A stretch of DNA of 64,000 nt from Marisa cornuarietis (Eukaryota; Mollusca; Gastropoda; Architaenioglossa; Ampullariidae). A program made the position numbers and the translations under genes. The DNA lies in contig SMMW01000009.1 of the NCBI GenBank assembly GCA_004794655.1, forward strand, positions 208,501 to 272,500, read 5' to 3'. Shown here in pieces: positions 1 to 11,600 of the stretch. The notes beneath the pieces were generated by a model. That model made no database searches and had not been told where the DNA came from. It saw only the letters and a program-made list of their open reading frames with translations. How positions within the stretch are numbered: the first letter of the stretch is position 1; each line of letters opens with the position of its first letter.

Positions 1-6
1 CCTTAC

Positions 7-740
7 CTTTGGCATTTTGCTCTGATCAAATTTGCAGTTGATGATTTGTATGGGATCCATTGGAGCATTTTCAGGTTTGGCCTCTGCCCCATGAATGCAA
101 GCTGGTGGTGCACCTTCTAGTGTAGGCAGATCAATTGTTTCATAAACAACATCTTTTTCTTCCAAACCAAAGACAGCTCTACTGCAAATAAGAAAGTGCA
201 TGCAAACAAAGGGGATGAAAATACTGATTCATGAATGTCTGCAGATATGCTTAACTAAAAAGATAAATAGAAAAATGTAATCAAACATATGACTATTTAG
301 GTGTAATTATCTGCTCAAATACATGTATGCATAATTAACTGTATGTGTGTGTGCACATGAACCATTCACTGAATGACTCTGTGTAATATTGTTTACTATA
401 AAAATGCATGCATTTATGTATTCTTCTCATAAACGTTTTTTTGCTTATGCATGTCCAGAAAAACCTTGAGGCAGAAATGCACAAATCAGGGACCTTCATA
501 AGTTTTGTGTAGGTCCCTCTCATGAACATGACACATTAGAAGTAAACACTATCCACCCATTATAGTTCTGTCACAAACATCCATATTGTCACAATATTGT
601 GTGAATTTTATCAATTCCTCTCTCCTATCTGCGTGCTCGCTCTTTGTGTGTGTGGTGAAGGAGGGGGGTGTTCACCCCAGAGAGTGCATGCATGTGGAAA
701 AGCGTGAAGGGAGACCTAGCAAGGGCTCAGTGATAAATCT

Positions 741-771
<31 letters not shown>

Positions 772-1064
772 AAGCGCGCACATGCGAAATACATAATGCA
801 TGGAAACATGAAAAGTATGAGCACGCACACACGTTTGTCATATATGTGCACCGTGCTAGGCACGCTCACCTTCACTGCTCATATTTTTTTTAATCGCTGA
901 TCATGCTTAGTAGATAATATGTGAATTAGTTTTCAAGGACAGCATGCTATACCTAAACAATCATGTAAAAAATAAAGGGTGAAAGACCTTGCTGCTGCAG
1001 TGATGTCTGTATAGGCCAAAATAACTGTAGGCGCAAACGTCACCCGTTTGTTGTTCCCCGACAT
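7..1064 (-). CDS. Unrecognised protein, first two coding exons (partial)
   Basis: Two minus-strand exons join cleanly: 988-1064 (ATG at 1064, 25 codons plus 2 bases) and 7-181 (58 codons after completing a serine codon). A GTAAG donor follows at the left edge, so the gene continues outside the window. Both junctions are GT-AG. The 84 residues read begin MSGNNKRVTFAPTVIL; KRVTF matches the RVxF docking motif used by protein phosphatase 1 partners, though this short motif is common by chance. The second exon is acidic and proline-containing and ends near DPIQIINCKFDQ. I see no signal peptide or membrane segment. A possible 5'UTR intron ends (TTTAG) about 25 bases upstream of the ATG. It lies tandem to and downstream of GTF2H2. 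I do not recognise the family; function is unknown. Confidence 0.65.
743..772. repeat. (CA)n microsatellite
   Basis: A run of CA dinucleotides lies inside the intron of the unrecognised left-edge gene. It creates open frames of HTHT/CVCV composition on both strands that are not genes. Confidence 0.95.
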
Positions 1065-2159
1065 CTTGTCTGGTATCTTACTAGCTAAAGACAAGGGGAA
1101 AAAACGTATTGTAGAAACATTTCCTGATCACTGGTAAGACATACAGCTTTCAATTAATTCCTTCAAAGGTTTTAATGAAATGTTAAGTGCATTAACATCT
1201 GAGATGATTTATACCATAAGATCTCTTTGAAAAAGCAGATATGAAGTTTTACATCGTTGATACATATGCGTACACAAGGGAAATTACTTCAATTCTTATG
1301 CGGGAGTACCGACTGCCTTCCCTTTATTCATTTCCTTACTGGGTATTTACGTGGGATCTTCTAGGGTCCCAGTTAAAAAAAAAAAAAAAAGTTTAACTCA
1401 ATGCGAAAGAAGTGTCCGTCTAGTGTTATAAATTATTAAGGAAAATTTACGTATCTTCAATAACTGGCTTTCTTTAGTCTACAACTGAAAAAGTTCCTTG
1501 ATAAAAACGGGAAAGGGGGAATTCCATTTTCCTTTTTTTAGTTGATAACTACCCTGACAGGAAATACCTGTACCTTGTCTGTACTCTCCCCTCTTTCAAT
1601 TTGTGTTTTTTTTTTTTAATATTTAACATGCCATTACCATACAACGAAAAATTAACAGCTGCGTAAATCTTTGAATTCATCGTTGTGTTTTATGTACATG
1701 TGCATGACACTTTTCTGCAAAACAATGTGTGATCCACATCAGTGGCGCATAGCAAGGGTGGTGCGGTTGGTGCACCAGACATCAGGCAAAATTTCTAGGT
1801 AAGGGCATCAGATTCATCAAATTTGTTCGTCTTTTTTTGGGGGGTGGGGGGTAATTTGTTATAGTCCGTCTGGCAAGAAAAAGAGTGCAGAACGGCCAAA
1901 ATGTGCACGTTTTAGTGCCTGACTACTACTATTTTCTATCGAACGCATCACAGTAAGCTCTTTGTGCATAAGTTTTAATTGAAATTAATGACGCACAGCC
2001 ACCTTCAGAAAAAAGAATTTTGCATCTGGTATTACGCTCTGAAAAACGCTGAAAACTTTTCTGACCAACAGTAGAAACAGAATCACCTATACCAGTGTAA
2101 ACTTTGCAGAAAGCATGTGCTTGGAGTGACAGTGTAGACAGGACATTTCGCAAAATGAA

Positions 2160-2290
2160 GGGTAGGGATGGCGTAGGGGGACTGAGACAGAACCCAGAAA
2201 AAAACAACTCGTGACATAGTGTCCCGAGACGAAATCTGGTTATCGCTGCAATGGTGACAAGCAAGTGTTTTAACTACTTCAATGAGGCTG
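2160..2290 (-). repeat. SINE-like remnant shared with 50690-50860
   Basis: The stretch with GTCCCGAGAC and GGTGACAAGC followed by AGTGTTTTA recurs almost unchanged at about 50785-50835. In minus-strand sense it reads like the head of a tRNA-derived SINE. The left copy is the more degraded one. Confidence 0.5.
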
Positions 2291-2399
2291 ATATTTGATA
2301 CCATGCACCCCAAGATAACGGGAGATGGAGAGTGGTGTTGACAATACCTCTCACACTACCAACGATCGTTCCCTTCGTTGATTTCTTTTATGCTTTAGC

Positions 2400-2560
2400 A
2401 TGAGATCCGGAGCAGTCTTCTCAGGCACTTGTTCTCAAATGCCCGGATTCTCCTTTCCGTTTCTGCGAGCAGAGTCCACGTGTCACATCCGCTGAGTAGG
2501 ATCGGTACTACAAGGGATTTGTACTTGTACAGATTGTACTTGGTGGTGAACATGCTTTTC
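2400..2560 (-). mobile_element. 3' fragment of the endonuclease-type LINE
   Basis: Read on the minus strand, this encodes a peptide containing CDTWTLLAETERRIRAFE. It is nearly the same as the C-terminal part of the LINE relic at 6686-9120 ([18 protein letters not shown] at about 8760). It is short and 5'-truncated, with no open frame of its own. Confidence 0.8.
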
Positions 2561-2694
2561 TCAGTTTGTGTAGATGCTCATATCAACATGGACAGGACAT
2601 CATGTTTCATATTTCATGAAAACAATCCTCATCAAAAAAATACAAAAAACAAAGGTCTAAATGTTTGTTTACTGATCTTTCAGGGAAATGGGGG

Positions 2695-5600
2695 CTAAGA
2701 AATGTTTAGTCTAGGTGCTGCTTGCAGACTTCGTAGGCTAGCACACCCAGGACAAGAGTGAAGCGTTTCATGTGTGAAAAGGTCACAATCCAGGCAAAAC
2801 AGCTGTTGACAATGTTCACACTGATAAACCTGAAAAAAAGAGAAAAAAACTAATTACTTAATCTGATAATGTATGTTATCATTTTCCTTCAGTCTCAATG
2901 GCCACAAAATATTTAACATTCTATTGTATAATTCTTAGAAAATGTTTCTAAACAATTTTTTTTTCAACTTTATTTGTGCTACTTCATTTTACCCTCTCTC
3001 ACTTTTGCTTCCATGCACCAGAACTGCACTCCCATTTCCATTCTGTTGCAAGGTTAAATGTATTCTTAAATATGGTATTAAATTTTTAAATATCATGTTA
3101 TATTGGCAGGGTGCAGGGGCAGCCCTTTTCCCTTTAATATTTATTTTTCTCTGTCCCTTAGCTGTCACCAGTCATTGGGTGGGCATGATGAGTTACAGCA
3201 AAACATTCTTTTACCGCCATGTACATAATTACATGCAAGCAAAACCATTTTATGCATTTTCTTAGGCATAACTTTGCCTTGATATGGAAAAATGTACTTT
3301 ACTGGCCCTGGTTAAATTGGTGCTTATCAAGACTGACACTTTGAAAAAAAGGAAGAATTGTACAATAGCTGAATTTATGTATAGTAAACATAAAAAAAGC
3401 ATTAAGAAGTTGTTACCTGTGGATCAAGGATCTGGATCTGGCATGCATAACAGTACCTATAATAAGTATCAAAAAACCAGGTGAATTGTCTTAAATTGCT
3501 ACATCCGTTTTTAAAATTATTGTCATGGTTATGCAAATGTGAGTAAGTGATGTGGGAAAAAAATTAACAGAAAAGAAAAAAATGGTGGGGAGGCATACGA
3601 CGATGTCAGTATTCAATGGTCTATTTTAGAATTATAGCCATGGGTGAGGGGACCTCAGAATTAACTGATACAAGTCACAAATCAGTAGCAATCTTGAAAA
3701 GAGAAAATCCCTTACACAGCTCCATCAGTCATGATGTCTGCTGTAAGCAGTTCTCTGAATGGCTCAGGAGGGAACAGATGGTGGTAAGATCGTGCAAGAT
3801 GGGGTGCTGAAACTAGAGTCAATCCTGAAAAGAAAATATAAAGAAATTGAAAATATGTAACACTCGATTTCTTCAGAATAACTGTTCAGCAAAAGTAATT
3901 AGTCCCCTCATTTCTGACAATCAGCATCTTAAAACTCATACTCTTTTTGGCTTAAACAAACAGATTTTCTCTGTCAATATAAAATAGTTATTTTGTTATT
4001 CAGTAAACACAATATTTAGCATGTTTATGACATTATCACAAACATATCATTCAAAGACACTTTTCATTCTTAAAACACATTAATTCAGTACAAAAAGAGA
4101 AACAATAGTAGACATGGAGGTAGGAAAAAAAATGTGGAGGAGATAGTGAACAGAAGAACCAGCTTCCACTATCTGCACTTATATTGTGTTTCAATTTGCA
4201 TATATAAATATAATGTTTTGCTAGAAAGATGATTAAGTCTAACACTTTGTCAGTTCAGAAGTCTTCTTGCACTCCAAATAAAATCAGTTTTTCAGAAAAG
4301 TTAAAATTTCTTAGTGATGATGTTTACTGATCATGACTGAATGTAAATCCTTCCAGAAAATGCTAACAAACTGACAATGCCATAACAGATGACTTATTGT
4401 TTCTTCTCTGATGAGACACAGCATATTTTGGGGAGTTAACAATCTTTCTTATGAAAAGGAACCTGGTAGTAAAATTCTATGAAGAATCCTTAACTGAAAC
4501 CATTTTAGTTGTCTGTTGTTATCTTATGGCATTTATTAAATACAATTTTTCATGGTATATTTTCAAAGCCAGAATTCCATTTCACAATTCCACTAGGCAG
4601 AGAGATTTTCCAAGCATGAATTGTACAGATTTATTCCCCTTAAAAATATCTCTATCTCCCATACCTTTTCTTTCCTTTCTACAGTTCCTTTCATGTTTTT
4701 AATCTGTAATTTATTTGAAAACTGTTTAATTGCATTTAGAACCCTTGTAAATTGTAGAAAGTTAGTTGTCAGGTTAGGAAAGTTTAGCTGAAACACCTAG
4801 TATGTGAAATAACCACCATCATCTTTAAGTAAATGTCTAACTTTATAGATATCTTCTCACAGATCACTAAAGAATATTAGTGAATTTACAAATTCACTAC
4901 CTAGAGAATGTAATTTATCTAGTTCAGAGTACAAGTATTGTGTTGATTCCTTTAATACTTCCTGGCTGTAGAACAGTCTTTTTAGCCAACTAATTTTTAT
5001 TGCAGACAAGAAGTAATAGATATTAATAATTTCCAGACCACCCTTTATGTAAGGTTGACATACACCTTTCTTAGTGATTTTGGCTTGCTTTCTAGTCCAT
5101 AGAAAATTAAAAAAATAACTGTTCGATTTCTTTTAAAAAATGTGTCTTCGGGGTCAGGGAAGCTAAAGAAAAGGTATGTTAATTTTGACATGGCTAAGAT
5201 TTTTAAAACTGTTATTTTTCCAAATGGAAATGGCGCTTACTCCATGAACAAAGTAAACTTTGTATTTCAATTAACTTATCGTCATAGTTTAAACTTACAA
5301 TACAGCCCAGATCAACCGAGAAAGTGATACCTAGATCTTTAATAATTCCTGGATCTCAACAAAAATTCATATCCTTCAGAAACCTTATATGGGAGTTTTT
5401 CTTACTGCCTATCCATATAACTTGGGTTTTCTCATAGTTTACTTCTAGAACTGACATCTTTGCAAAGACACTGAGAAGTAGTTATTATTACTTGACATGT
5501 ATCTGAAAATGCCATGCTATAAGGCACCAGAGAAATTCATTAAAAATCCACAAAGTGAAGAAAAGTCAGTAGATGAGCTATATTTATTTTCACAACTCAA

Positions 5601-8600
5601 AATCTTAAAAACTTGGTTAAATATAAACGTCAGTAAGATGTCTTTCAACAAGTATTGCAAAATGACTTCAATCATCTTATCTATTTTGTGGGGCTACATC
5701 GGGATGACAAGAACAGCTCTCCATTTTATGTCTTTGCTGAACTGTATTGTGCTTTGTGTGCATCCTTACCCTGTCTATATTAGTATATTGTATCCAACTG
5801 TGTGCTGTTGTTAATGTAAAGCGCATTAAACCTGCCAGAGAGTGAAGAGGTGTACTCTATATAACTAAACGAAAAAAATCCCATGAATTAAAGCAAAAAT
5901 GTCCCTTGGGCCTAAAGGTAGAATCATTTTCAAAATTGTAAAACAAATAATACCACCTGGTCTATAAATCATTACTCACCACAAACATTGCACTCTATGG
6001 GCAATTCGCAATATTTACTTTTGCACTGAGGACAAAAGTACCCACTGCTACCAAACCCTTGTAATGTTTTGCTGTCCAGGTGGCTGAAAACATTGAGCAG
6101 AACGCACAATAATGTTTACCTTATCAGGTCTTCTTTGTACAATATTTACCAAACTTATCAAAGAAAAATGAGGGTCGTACACTGGCTCTGTCTACTGGTT
6201 ATAGTGACCTTGGTTACTTCTCACTGACTCATCTGTGGTATATACCCTGGGTGTAGTTTGTTCACAATTAATGACAAATGTGACATATCAAGGTAAGAAG
6301 TGCCAAAGCTTACTTCTTCATTATCAAAGATGACAGTAATATGTACTTAAATATAAACTAACAACATGTGTCCTAATCACACTGCTATATGAGAATGTGT
6401 TAATTATTCAGGCTTGAAACAGAAAAAGGTAAATTAAATATGAATCAGGCTACACACTAGTGGACCTATAAAACCAAAATATACAAAACATTCATATGAC
6501 AGATGATAAACATACAAGTATAAATACTACATATTACAATGTAATAGTACAAAAATATTACAATGTCACACCATGGACAGCTAAACAGGAATAAACTAGA
6601 AAACAAAAAACTCCATAACATTCAGAAGCTAGTGATCATTTAACACGAAGAGGCTATAGAATTTTCAAAGAAATCAAAGCAGAAATCATGCTGAGAGTGG
6701 GAACATCCATTGGACGTGGAACATATGCAAGTTACACCAATGAGGAAAAGTGCAACAGCTCACCCACAAGCTAAAACGTGCCGGTGGGACAATGTGGGAG
6801 TGGCGGAGGTCAGATGGACAGGATTTGGGAAAACAATGAACGACGGCCACAAACTGTAGTACAGTAGGGAGGATGCCAGAAATGAGCACTACGGGCCGCC
6901 TCGTGCACAGCAAGGTAGCCAGAGCCGTCATCAGCTGTACACCCATATTCAGCAGGCTGACCTCCATACGTGTCTCAGCTAAGCCCCCCAATGTCACTAC
7001 CGTGATGTCACTATTGTCCAAGTATACACTCCAACTTCCACGCATGGAGACAATGAAGTGGAAGAGCTTTACCAACAACTAGATAATGTTGTGAAGGCAG
7101 TTCTGAAAAAGGACATCCTTGTTGTATTCGGTGACTGGAACGCCAAGGTCGGCCCAGACGCCTACCAGCAATGGGCAGGAACGGTGGCCTCGGCAAAACC
7201 AATGACAGGGGCATCAGACTCTTAGAATTTGCACAGAGCCAGAGAGTCACTTTAGCCAACACCTTAAACCCTCACAAGAAATCAAGGAGGGTCACGTGGC
7301 ACTCACCAGATGGATTGGTCCGTAACCAAATCGACTATATCCTGCTGCTGACATGCATCAAATCCAGCATCAACAAGGCCAAGACAAGGACGCACCCAGG
7401 CGTTGACAAAGGTATTGACCATGACCTTGTTCTAACATGAAGCTGACAACGAAGCAACTCTCAAACACTCCCCGAATTTGCTTTGATTTGAAGAACCTGC
7501 AAGACCCTAACATCGCAGAAGTCTTCAAGGCCACAGTTGGAGGAAAATTTGCTGCGTTGAACCTGGTGGAATGTGATGTAGACACCCTTGCTGGAAACAT
7601 CAAAGAGGTGCTACTGTTAACAGCTCAGGAGGTTCTAGGGCGACATAGCAATAAGAAACAGCCATGGGTCAGGAATGACATCCTAGACCTCTGTGACCAA
7701 AGGAGGGTCTTGAAGAGGAAAAAGAAAAGCAAACCAGAAGCAGCTACCAAATACAAAGAAGAGAACTGTGCCATCAAGAAAGAGATGAAGGCAGCTAAGG
7801 GAGAACTGGATAGAGAGCCATTGCCAGGACACAGAGGATGGAATGGCATGAGGTAATAACGAAAAGGCCTACCAACTACTAAAGACCCTCACCAAGACAG
7901 ATCAGCACAAGACCTCAGTCATCGAAGACAGCAGAAATACAGCTGTACTCAGCCAACGGATTGAATATTGCAAAGAGCTGTACAGCTTCCAGCTCAAGAC
8001 CAACGCCAACATCCTCCAAAACCACCAGGCTAGAGACTATGAACCTGCAGACCTACCAATCTTACCGGAAGAGGTTGAAAGAGCTGCAGACAGTCTGAAG
8101 AGAGGAAAGTGGCAAAGTGTTGATAATGTGCCAGCTGAGCGGCTCAAGCAGGGTAGGGTAGAAACAGCAAAGGCCCTTATTGTCCTGTGCCAAAGAGTCT
8201 GGGAGCCCAAGGAATAGCCTAAAGAATGGACGCAGACACTAATTATACCCCTCCCAAAAAAGGAAACACCAAACAGTACCAGAACTACAGAACCATAAGC
8301 CTTAGCAGCCACCCAAGGAAAGTCATGCTAAACTCTCCACGACCATCATACGTCCATTTCCATTGGTGGAAGACCGATTTGTAACCTACACTTTGCAGAT
8401 GACATAGATCTGTTAGGAGGTACTAGCAAAGAACTGCAAGACCTTACCATCAGACTGACAGACAGTTTAAATGCATATGGAATAGAGACTAGCACTGAAA
8501 AGAGCAAAGTTATGATCAGTGGCAGTGGAAAAGCAGAGATCTATATGAACGGGGTACAGCTCCAAGAGGTAAGCAGCTTCAAATACTTTGGAGCCACCCT

Positions 8601-11600
8601 CTCCAAGGATGGCAGCTTCACACCAGATATCCACATCTGGATCGCAACAGCAACAGCAGCAATGGCTAGGCTACATAGGATATGGCATAGCCATAACACA
8701 AAGTCCACGACCAAGTAAATGCTGTACAAATCCCTGGTAGTATTGATCCTGCTCCACAGATGTGACACGTGGACTCTGCTCACTGAAACGGAAAGGAGAA
8801 TCCAGGCATTCGGAACAGGTGCCCGAGGAGTCTGCTCTATATCGCATACAGTAAAAATAGAACCAACGACTTTGTACGAAACAAGACTGCCTCGCTCGTA
8901 GGACATCAGGGACCTTTACTTTCAACAGTCAAGCAATGTAAGCTGGCCTTCTTTGGCCATGTGACAACTGGCTTACAAACGTCAAAGACCAGACTGGTTG
9001 TTCTGTACAGGACCTGCTCACTATCGCCCAAAACAGGCAAGAGTGGCAAACCCTGTCACCTGCCGCATGTATCCATGTGCTCCCACCAAGGACAGGTACT
9101 GGTCAAGGGACAACTGACTAACTGACGGAATATATCTGCACATAAAAAATGAAATATGACAGCTACTCAACTTCTCAAATTATGAAGAAAGAAACCATAA
9201 AATGGACTCTCACCACATACACATGGATGCTATTTCTTCTGTTCCTTTCCCAGAAGAGAGTGAATGATGTGGAAAACCTTTTCAAAATAATGATCCATTT
9301 CAAAATTGAGACTAATCAGAGTATAAAACGTTTTATCACTACCATTTCCCAAATAACTGGGCTTTTATAATAATGTACAAAATTTTCCGAACCTGAGTGC
9401 ATAATCAATGTCTACATTTTACAAACCTGAATGCATAATCGATGTCTGTTATCAAAATATGAGCTTTCAACCTTGACTTGCTCAGAAAAAAAGTTCAAAA
9501 TTTTCATGCCACTAAAGTACACTGATATGCCTAATTAACATATGATCTCAGCTCTTCTACTACCTGTTGCCTTGGTGATATAAGCAAATTAATGTCCTTT
9601 GATGTCACAGTTTTAACCTGTGCATGTCAATGATTCCATCTCTTAATAAAAAAGAAATCATTCATTCAGATTTAGTGACAGCATCTTGAAATTTGAAGTC
9701 ACTGAAACTGCACTTGGTTAACTTTCTTTGTCTTCTCATTTGCTAGGCTATCCTCAGGACAGCCTTCAGGACAATTGATCCAGCGCCTCCCAGTCTCTTT
9801 TGTTCTCATAGAGCTTTCTTTGGAGTGAGCCTGATGATCATCTCACACCTTTCTTCTCCTTCAGTAGGTAAAATGTTTGGAGGATTTGCTCAGGTGTTTG
9901 GTCTTCTAAGTCACAGAAAGAGGTTGTGATGGTGCCAGCTTCAGCTTCTAAAACATATGGGCAATTAGTCAACAGTAGCCTGTCTGTAATCATAGGATCA
10001 TTTTCTATTACCACTGTTCAAGAAAATGGTAGGTTTCACAATGGTAGGTTGCATTGCTGTCTTCACAAAAGTCATTTTCTTGTAAAAGATGATTGGTATG
10101 TTAAGTTGCTGTCGTCCAGACTGAGGTTTGACAAGCTAATTTGCTGTCTTGTTTCTTGGGATTTCACAGTGGGCTAGTACTCATTGCAAGACTACTTGCT
10201 GCTTTCTGGCTATCTCTTTGAGTTTCTACCTAAGGCAAGGGAGTTTGTAGACCTTGTATGAGGTCATTGATACAAATCAGGATGAGGGATGGCAACAGGA
10301 ATCTTCCTTGTGGGATGCAGCAATAGTTTCTTGCTTATGTGTCTGCCAGCTGTGACTGGTACTTAGCAGTAGGAGGTAGAATTAATCCAATCAAGCAGGC
10401 CGCCTAAGACTTCACATCTTTGCAGTTTCATTAGTGTCGGCTGTCCCTGTACCATAGTTTGCAAACAGGTGCACTGTACTACAGTTTGCTAACACGTGCA
10501 CTCTCACCTAGTACCTTTGACTTCAGCCCCGGGGGTTCTGTAGGGTTGCCCCGCTCTTAGCTCAGGGTTCTTTGTAATGCCCTGGGAGCACAGGGGAGAT
10601 TTGCTTGCCAAGGTTTGCACCTCATGGCTGGAGTTTTGAAACATGAGAAATCTGTCACTGGGGTATTTCAGTGGATCAAAAAGTGCCATCTGCTACTTTG
10701 CCCCCATCTTATTAGATTCCTTGACTGGTGATCTGGGAATGCTTAATTGTCCAGGCTGGCCTGGCTTAAATCAGAGCTAACCTCTATGTCTAAAGGTTAT
10801 TTGCTATCTGCCACCTGTGACAAGCTGGGGATGGTCACCCCATTACCTCCACTCAGGTAGTCTGGTCCCATGGTTAACTTTCAAAGATCAACAATAACTA
10901 TGAGTACATGTCACTGAAAAAATAAGCATACACAAGTGTTAACATGGTCAAATCATCTGTTTTATTAATTACTCATCTCATTCACTTCTTTCAGGAAAAG
11001 CATGGAATAAAACAGTCATTGTTGAAAAATCATCTCATAAGCAATACTATGTCACCTGGTTAAAAAGTAAGAAAACATACCCATTTTAATTAAAGATGAT
11101 TCTGTATTAGCCTGCACAGATCAAGTATAGACATCAGTTACAAGATTATAAGCATTCAGATATATAAATGCATGCGTGGTCATGGGTGTTACACTGGGAT
11201 TTTTATGTCATTGAATAAATAAAGCGATTTTTTTTGTTTAATAATTCGCGTCCTCCCCTCGTCCACCTTTATCAGTTTATCCCTGAGCTGTTTCATCAGG
11301 CCACATGGGAACACGAATGTGAATGAGTGAGTGTGCACACATGCAATTGCACGTGTGTGTGTGTGTGTGTGTGAAGTAGGCCTTACATGCATACTTACTG
11401 TGGCAGGAGGTGGTGTCACATGCTGCTTCAATAGGTCTTTAAAATGAGATTCGTCAAGGATAACATTGTACTGGCCTGAAAATTGTGTACAGTTCTTGTT
11501 ATAAAGCTCTGTCTCAAACTAAGTTCTTAGAGGGTTCAGTGATAACATGAATGCAAACTAGTCTGTTTTTTTATGTACGAGTTCCCAACTATTAGTTAAA

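Larger units (their letters stand above)
1065..2694. other. Intergenic, left-edge gene to GTF2H2
   Basis: No exon is seen here. It holds homopolymer runs (A at about 1377, T at about 1608, G near 1840), a SINE-like remnant (about 2160-2290) and a LINE 3' fragment (about 2400-2560). The promoter of the unrecognised minus-strand gene should lie just right of 1064. No clear poly(A) signal for GTF2H2 was found close to its stop. Confidence 0.6.

Noticed and set aside
586..900. Open frame of 104 codons over the CA repeat
   Set aside because: Most of it is repeat-driven HTHT sequence inside an intron; no family match and no splice support.
7437..7856. Stand-alone gene of 139 codons
   Set aside because: It is the linker region of the LINE relic, between its endonuclease and polymerase parts.
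9278..9320. In-frame stops upstream of the GTF2H2 GFPHH exon, suggesting a broken gene
   Set aside because: A separate 31-base exon at 11081-11111 supplies the LIKMG part with correct phase and splice sites, so the exon starts at 9277 and the stops are intronic.
10680..10720. Minus-strand LIRWGQ near 10700 as the missing GTF2H2 exon
   Set aside because: It lacks MGFP and suitable phase; 11081-11111 fits exactly.
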